Source: Sediminibacterium ginsengisoli
GTDB lineage: Bacteria; Bacteroidota; Bacteroidia; Chitinophagales; Chitinophagaceae
Assembly (NCBI GenBank): GCA_945860335.1
Contig: CAMAQW010000059.1
Location: forward strand, 1-10,128
Direction: 5' to 3'
DNA length: 10,128 nt
Shown: one piece after another, positions 7,301 through 10,128 of the stretch
How positions within the stretch are numbered: position 1 is the first letter of the stretch
Layout of the letters: each line of letters opens with the position of its first letter
The notes under the pieces: model-generated
The model's input: only the letters and a program-made list of their open reading frames with translations
What the model was told of the DNA's origin: nothing
The model's database searches: none
Made by a program: the position numbers and the translations under genes

Positions 7301-8718
7301 GCAAGATGCTTACCATGGTTAAAAATCTATCCCTTAATTACGCTGCCAATTACCGAAGTAGGGTGCCAGGGTTTACAGATAGTACACAGTTTTTGGGACA
7401 AAATTTTAACTCTTTAGCTCCAGGGCTCGATTATGCTTTTGGTAAGCAACCAGACACTACTTGGCTCAATCAAAAAGCGGCTCAAGGTTTATTATCGCGC
7501 GATCCTGGGTTTAACTTTTTATATAGACAAAGTTTTGAACAACGATTAAATATTACGGCGCAAGTAGAACCTATAAGAGAACTACTGATTGATCTTAACC
7601 TAGAAAAAACTTTTACAAAAGATTACTCGCAGTTGTTTAAAGACACTTTGGGTGCTGGCAGGATGGAACATTTAAACCCACTAGCAACAGGAGGATTTAG
7701 TGTATCCTATATTTCATTTAAAACAATTTTTGAAGGTTATACACCCAACGAAATTTCTAGCACATTTAAAACCTTCCAAGACAATAGACTTATTGTATCT
7801 AAACGTGTAGCTGCTGCCAACCCTTATTGGCAAACACTTCCAGCTTCTCAAAAGTTTACGGCAGATGGTTATGCAAAAGGTTACGGCAGGTATTCGCAAG
7901 ATGTTTTGGTGCCCGCTTTTTTAGCAGCGTATGCAGGAACTGATCCAAATACGGCGCCGCTTATTAAACAATCCAACGCCAAAGTAAGTTCCAATCCTTT
8001 TGCCGGCATTATCCCAAAACCCAATTGGCGTCTTACCTACACAGGGCTTACTAAAATTCCTGCAATAGCAGCGAAGTTTAATAATATTTCTTTTTCTCAT
8101 AGTTACAAGGGCAACTTAAGTATGAATAGTTTTAATAGCGCGCTATTATATCAAGATCCTTTTAGACTAGGCGGCCCTTCATTTATGGATACGGTAAGTG
8201 GTAACTATATTCCATTTTTCTTGGTTCCAAATATTACCATGCAAGAAAATTTTGAACCACTTATTGGGCTTGATTTTACCACCAATAAGCAAATGAACAT
8301 GCACTTTGAATATAGGAAGGGCAGGCAGCTAAGTCTTAGTTTGGTAGATTATCAATTAAGTGAATCAAGAAGCACAGAGTGGGTGTTTGGGTTTAGTTTC
8401 CGAACACAAGGTCTTAATTTACCATTTACCATTCCGGGCATGAAAAATGCCAAGTTAGTCAATGATCTTACCGTAAAAGTAGATTTATCGATGCGCGATA
8501 TTTCAAATAGTAATAGTAGACTCGATCAAACAAATGCATACGGTACTGGCGGTCAAAAAGAAATCACCATTCAGCCCTCTATTGATTATGTATTAAACAG
8601 TAGGGTAAATCTTCAATTCTTTTTTGATCAGCGAAGGGTGCAGCCTTATATTTCAACAGCTGCACCATCAACAACCACAAGGGCTGGCGTTAAAATAAGG
8701 GTATCGCTAGCACAGTAA
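1330..8718 (+). CDS. sprA: T9SS outer membrane translocon SprA (Sov)
   Basis: SprA is the giant outer-membrane beta-barrel channel through which type IX secretion cargo, including gliding adhesins and secreted enzymes, reaches the cell surface. At 2462 residues it matches the family's usual length of about 2400. The start is TTG; no in-frame ATG or GTG lies between ruvA and this codon, and the first ATG is over 100 codons in. TTG also yields a complete signal peptide: basic SRYRQ, a hydrophobic core at about 10-22, and probable cleavage after YTYA at residue 27. LLIC lacks the small -1 residue of a lipobox, so it is not a lipoprotein. Family landmarks seen in order: QRIEVWVTN (371-379) with DIVGFMDMGE (389-398); NDPQPDGVFDFVDG (602-615); IPPGSVRV with DYSVDYNLGSIKILN near 698-728; IDDFEGTRTNIDLRFPF near 858-874; EIWMQDPF (1017-1024) with NLGNISEDILKDGKRF (1038-1053); LMPPGVERVQ near 1338; and NYAANYRSRVPGF near 2003-2015. 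The C-terminal quarter alternates polar and hydrophobic residues, as barrel strands do, and ends VKIRVSLAQ. Other T9SS genes are not in the window. Confidence 0.96.
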   Translation: MSRYRQYSFGFIYLFTLLICSVQYTYAQRGTGLRYPIKDRRAASIVTPSKNPFDIRDTTLIKKSVVFDPITRQYKVVETINGTIYRTPSYIDFDTYVKLQAKQDEVDYFKKRADALTALNKKVARPPMQVYDKLFDRIFGVSDMLGSAGGQIKQIADQAKQMVNQFDSLKSKLKNTANDVAANKLNVDIKPTGDVTIMAGYQGQNIKNPTLPERARKNGGFDFDMNTNLSVNANIGDKLKFPINYNTLANLNFDNQIKLDYKGMDDELLKSIEAGNISFQSRGTLIPSAQNLFGIKTQLQFGKLFVTAALANQRSTRQSVALQGGASMLTFEKKLDDYEENRHFLLGQYFKNTYNKAMKNLPVVNTQVQIQRIEVWVTNRTGATTEARDIVGFMDMGEPQPYNTAAIAATTGGALPFNGANNLYSGLIGNPSSRNPAVINSLLLSKGLKPVDDYEKTFARKLNTTEYSFNPQIGFLSINTQLQADEVLAVAYQYTYNGRVYQVGEFSQDVALDSSKGVQKVLFLKLLKATSQRIELPIWDWMMKNVYSLDVFGGIQREDFKLNVLYEEPSGGLKRYLPETSKATEGFPLLKILNLDRLNNRNDPQPDGVFDFVDGFTVLQQTGKIIFPVLEPFGKDLDTLAFTGMSTAVKQKYIYYQLYDSIKAIAQTYANLNRFVMQGQVKSGGGGSEIQLNTFNIPPGSVRVSAGGQQLREGLDYSVDYNLGSIKILNAAILSSNVPVSVSFENNTGFGMQNRGFSGLRLDYIANKKFSVSATSVKLGERPFFTKMNYGDDPIRNTMYGLDFSYKSELPSVTRLLNRLPFYSTKAMSSINAYGEGAFLKPGHPPQIGSGDQGLIFIDDFEGTRTNIDLRFPFVAWTLASTPQGNPRFPEATLIDSIDYNFNRAKLAWYNIEPNLQDKNSSNNPLRRNVAELSDPRVRQVFTNELFPQRTTNITDVQTATLDLAYYPKEKGPYNFETRSTQIGADGKFKTPTAKWGGIMRAIDQTDFETGNIEYFEIWMQDPFITSPNSRGGKIVLNLGNISEDILKDGKRFYENGMNTPKVPAQVDSSNTWGKTPVNPIQITQAFSNDPADRPYQDVGFDGLDDNAEKVKKNYILQKLANNFGTSSLVYQKALTDPAGDNYKWYRDNSFDAAGTGILGRYKNHNNPQGNSPIANTGAFTPAATLFPDNEDLNRDNTLNETEAYYEYEVGLKPGMAVGVTPYITDKRTLSVNAADGTVKTENWYLFRIPIRGYTRKVGNMSDFKSIRFARLYLTDFEDSVVVRMARMDLVRNQWRQFNFKLDTTGSYQPIPVNSGVTFNTLAVNLEENSSRQPVNYLMPPGVERVQLLSNNGVNLQQNEQAMSMQIRDLASGDARAVFKTVPFDFRQFGRLSMYLHAESVPGQRTLLDDELYAVVRLGQDFLNNYYEIKIPLKVTRPGRYPKGQEDKIWPALNNLDLSLRSLIDLKQRRNSKGLSVTNIYREILGNKIVSVQGNPNLGEVRGILIGVENKYLLDGPIVSAEVWANELRLSEMDEQGGWSALGRVDMVLADLGTLSVSANTHSVGFGTIEQRVNERAKENMTQFDVATNIEAGKLLPKKANISLPVYASINRTVFTPAFDPYDKDIRFKDQLNRAAAEKRDSMKQVAMDQTTIKTINFTNVKVLPGEKTTMMSLSNFDFNYSYTQTAQSSPIVDENKVTKQRGGLGYTYNTQPSFIFPFKKVIKTNTPWLSLIKDFNLNLKPSLLSIRADVQRQFGQFIPRIVNAVDSKVERVDTTYDKYFTFDRFYNLRWDLSNAVNLDFSATNNARIDEPFGRIDTRVKRDSVQQNFLKGGRNTLYQQKAAISYTVPLNKFPLTDWITARYTYATSYNWIGASRLAYELGNTIENSQENNISVPFNFASLYAKSKFLRALDNIPPPKAKGNKISSKATPEQLLGTVLLSKKETLQGLIGDKRKEALKKWKTLKKDQRIAAKMLKANEMPTLNGTTRFAGKMLTMVKNLSLNYAANYRSRVPGFTDSTQFLGQNFNSLAPGLDYAFGKQPDTTWLNQKAAQGLLSRDPGFNFLYRQSFEQRLNITAQVEPIRELLIDLNLEKTFTKDYSQLFKDTLGAGRMEHLNPLATGGFSVSYISFKTIFEGYTPNEISSTFKTFQDNRLIVSKRVAAANPYWQTLPASQKFTADGYAKGYGRYSQDVLVPAFLAAYAGTDPNTAPLIKQSNAKVSSNPFAGIIPKPNWRLTYTGLTKIPAIAAKFNNISFSHSYKGNLSMNSFNSALLYQDPFRLGGPSFMDTVSGNYIPFFLVPNITMQENFEPLIGLDFTTNKQMNMHFEYRKGRQLSLSLVDYQLSESRSTEWVFGFSFRTQGLNLPFTIPGMKNAKLVNDLTVKVDLSMRDISNSNSRLDQTNAYGTGGQKEITIQPSIDYVLNSRVNLQFFFDQRRVQPYISTAAPSTTTRAGVKIRVSLAQ
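8637..8666. repeat. Perfect 8-base inverted repeat inside the sprA 3' end
   Basis: GGTGCAGC (8637-8644) and GCTGCACC (8659-8666) are exact reverse complements separated by 14 bases, enough for a GC-rich hairpin in otherwise AT-rich DNA. It lies within sprA codons near the C-terminus and about 77 bases beyond the stop of the minus-strand permease gene. Neither strand shows a T-run directly after the stem, so it is not a textbook intrinsic terminator. It may be chance within coding sequence. Confidence 0.35.
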
Positions 8719-8742
8719 GTGAAGCAGAAAAGTGTGCGGCGC

Positions 8743-10080
8743 TTAATTGTTTTTAAAAGCCCACTTCCACATTTCTTTCCAGGTTACTTTTTTACCATAC
8801 ATTAATATGCCGGTTCTGTAAATTTTTGCAGCTACCCAGGTAGTACCTAAAAATCCAAGCACTAGTAAAGCCATGCTTGCAATTAATTGAACTACTGTTA
8901 CGCCGTCAGGAACACCATGTGCCACCCTTGCCATCATTACAATGGGTGAGGTTAGTGGAAATAAGCTACCAAAAATGGCGAGTGAGCTATTCGGATCATT
9001 AACAGCCTTGGTCATTATTACCATGGCAAAAATGATAGGCATCATAATTGGAAGTAGTAAACTTTGAGCATCCTGAGGATCTTCATTAACCGCGCTACCT
9101 ACTGCTGCAAATAATGCAGCGTACATGAAATAGCCACCCAAAAAGTAAAACACAAAACATCCTATTATCAGTGTGAAATTAATTTCTGCTAAGCCAGCCA
9201 TAATGCTTTGTAAAGCGCCAGATTGCTTGGCTACATTTACTGCGCCCATGGCACCAGGTTGCATAGGAGCTGATTGCATCTGTGTGGCAACATCTGGGAA
9301 AATAACAGGAATTAAAAATTGAAGGCCAAACACGAGTACCATCCAAATAATAAACTGGATTAAACCAACAGCGCCAATGCCAAATATTTTACCAAGCATT
9401 AACTCAAATGGCTTTACGCTACTTACTATAACTTCTGCAATACGGCTTACTTTTTCTTCCATCACGCCACGCATTACCATAGTACCGTACACAAATAAAA
9501 TGATATAAATTAAAAAGCCTGAAATCATGCCCACTGCATAACTGATGCCCACTTTTGTTTCATTGTCTTTTTTGCCATCATTGGTGGTAAAACTAATGGC
9601 ATTGTTTTCTAGCCTTGCGCTATCTAGTTGGCCTTTAGAAATATTGAGTGCGAGTAATTTCTTTTCTTCTAGTGCGTTGTTAATTCTGTTCTCGATTTTT
9701 TCTCTAGTCATTAGCCCAAGTGCCTTACTGGATCTGAAAGAGATTTGTGGTTCGCCGCTTTGTAGGTTATAGCCGTTTGGAATAAACAAATATGCATCAT
9801 ATGCTCCGTCAATTAATTTTTTATTGAGGGCGGCGGTATCAGCATCCATAAAATTAAAGATCACTTCGGTGCTTTTTTTATCATCAATTTTTCCATTAAA
9901 TAACTTTGATTGGTCACTTACCGCTACTTTATAATTATCGGTGGTTTTAACCTGGAAATATATCATGAGGGCATAAAAGCCAAAAATTAAAATAGGAAGC
10001 CCGATGGTGCTTAATAAAAAGGTTTTCTTTTGAACCCTTGTTTTAAATTCTCTGCTAGCTACTAAAAATATCTTATTCAT
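8743..10080 (-). CDS. ABC-2 type transporter permease (NatB-like)
   Basis: This is the membrane subunit of an ABC exporter of the ABC-2/NatB type; the substrate cannot be told from sequence (family members move sodium, drugs, lipids or polysaccharides). The 445 residues begin with a short cytoplasmic amphipathic stretch (NKIFLVASREFKTRVQKK) and a first membrane helix at about 21-43. A soluble extracytoplasmic domain of about 130 residues (45-177) follows, then about six more helices near 181-203, 233-261, 303-329, 341-359, 367-386 and 396-420. The cytoplasmic loop RGVMEEKVSRIAEVIVSSVK (204-223), followed by PFELMLGKIFG, is the family signature and the likely coupling region for the ATPase. 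A Met/Gln/Pro-rich loop at about 264-290 is unusual. The tail is basic and Trp-rich. ATG 10080 is the first start in its frame, and it overlaps the upstream gene by 8 bases, suggesting translational coupling. It converges on sprA, with 24 bases between stops. Confidence 0.9.
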   Translation of the reverse strand: MNKIFLVASREFKTRVQKKTFLLSTIGLPILIFGFYALMIYFQVKTTDNYKVAVSDQSKLFNGKIDDKKSTEVIFNFMDADTAALNKKLIDGAYDAYLFIPNGYNLQSGEPQISFRSSKALGLMTREKIENRINNALEEKKLLALNISKGQLDSARLENNAISFTTNDGKKDNETKVGISYAVGMISGFLIYIILFVYGTMVMRGVMEEKVSRIAEVIVSSVKPFELMLGKIFGIGAVGLIQFIIWMVLVFGLQFLIPVIFPDVATQMQSAPMQPGAMGAVNVAKQSGALQSIMAGLAEINFTLIIGCFVFYFLGGYFMYAALFAAVGSAVNEDPQDAQSLLLPIMMPIIFAMVIMTKAVNDPNSSLAIFGSLFPLTSPIVMMARVAHGVPDGVTVVQLIASMALLVLGFLGTTWVAAKIYRTGILMYGKKVTWKEMWKWAFKNN

Positions 10081-10128
10081 GGTGCGGTCTATTAATTGTT
10101 TTGAAAAGCTCGTGTAGTGGCTTTGCTG
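10073..10128 (-). CDS. C-terminal tail of a probable ABC transporter ATP-binding protein, partial
   Basis: Only 17 residues and a stop are visible: AKPLHELFKTINRPHHE, ending at TAA 10075-10073. A PSLHE(I/L)F-like segment shortly before the end is common at the C-terminus of NatA-type ATPases that pair with ABC-2 permeases. The next gene is exactly such a permease, and its ATG lies inside this gene's last codons (8-base overlap). The identification is therefore an inference from context plus a very short match. In another frame the sequence would end SKATTRAFQNN at a TAA finishing at 10092, which cannot be excluded as the true end of the upstream gene. Confidence 0.55.
   Translation of the reverse strand, partial: AKPLHELFKTINRPHHE

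Noticed and set aside
6963..7316. 117-codon minus-strand open frame within sprA
   Set aside because: A shadow of the sprA frame; the sense strand encodes a continuous SprA sequence, and the antisense product has no coherent pattern. The same holds for the other short minus-strand frames across 2332-7899.
8730..8754. Possible rho-independent terminator after sprA (AAGTG/CGCTT stem, then TTGTTTTT)
   Set aside because: The stem is only five pairs including one G-T pair, and the T-tract is interrupted, so it is too weak to annotate as a terminator.
9545..9772. 75-codon plus-strand frame opposite the ABC permease
   Set aside because: Antisense to the permease's soluble domain; Ser/Leu-rich shadow translation without start context.

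Overview
The window reads as ordinary chromosomal DNA of a Bacteroidota species, possibly of the Chitinophagaceae or a related lineage (inferred from gene content; I cannot place it to genus). It is AT-rich, lacks clear Shine-Dalgarno sequences, and is dominated by one very large gene for SprA (Sov in Porphyromonas), the outer-membrane translocon of the type IX secretion system (T9SS), which is known only from Bacteroidota. I see no mobile element, CRISPR array, tRNA, rRNA or broken gene.

Layout, left to right. Bases 1-620, minus strand: the N-terminal two thirds of fabH (beta-ketoacyl-ACP synthase III), running off the left edge. Bases 621-706: a short divergent intergenic region holding two facing, near-identical promoter-like boxes. 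Bases 707-1291, plus strand: ruvA, the Holliday-junction-binding subunit of RuvAB. After a 38-base gap, 1330-8718, plus strand: sprA, 2462 residues with a TTG start and a signal peptide. After a 24-base convergent gap with no convincing terminator, 8743-10080, minus strand: an ABC-2 type (NatB-like) permease. Its start overlaps by 8 bases the end of a gene entering from the right edge (10073-10128, minus strand), probably the partner ATP-binding protein.

These are three transcription units: leftward fabH (fatty-acid initiation), rightward ruvA-sprA (DNA repair plus secretion, probably co-transcribed but not functionally linked), and a leftward ABC exporter operon. No stretch over 300 bases lacks a gene. 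I found no undescribed system. The points most worth a second look are three acidic calcium-loop-like motifs in SprA, the lysine-rich insert in its barrel region, the TTG start, the symmetric divergent promoter boxes, and the overlapping ABC gene pair at the right edge.
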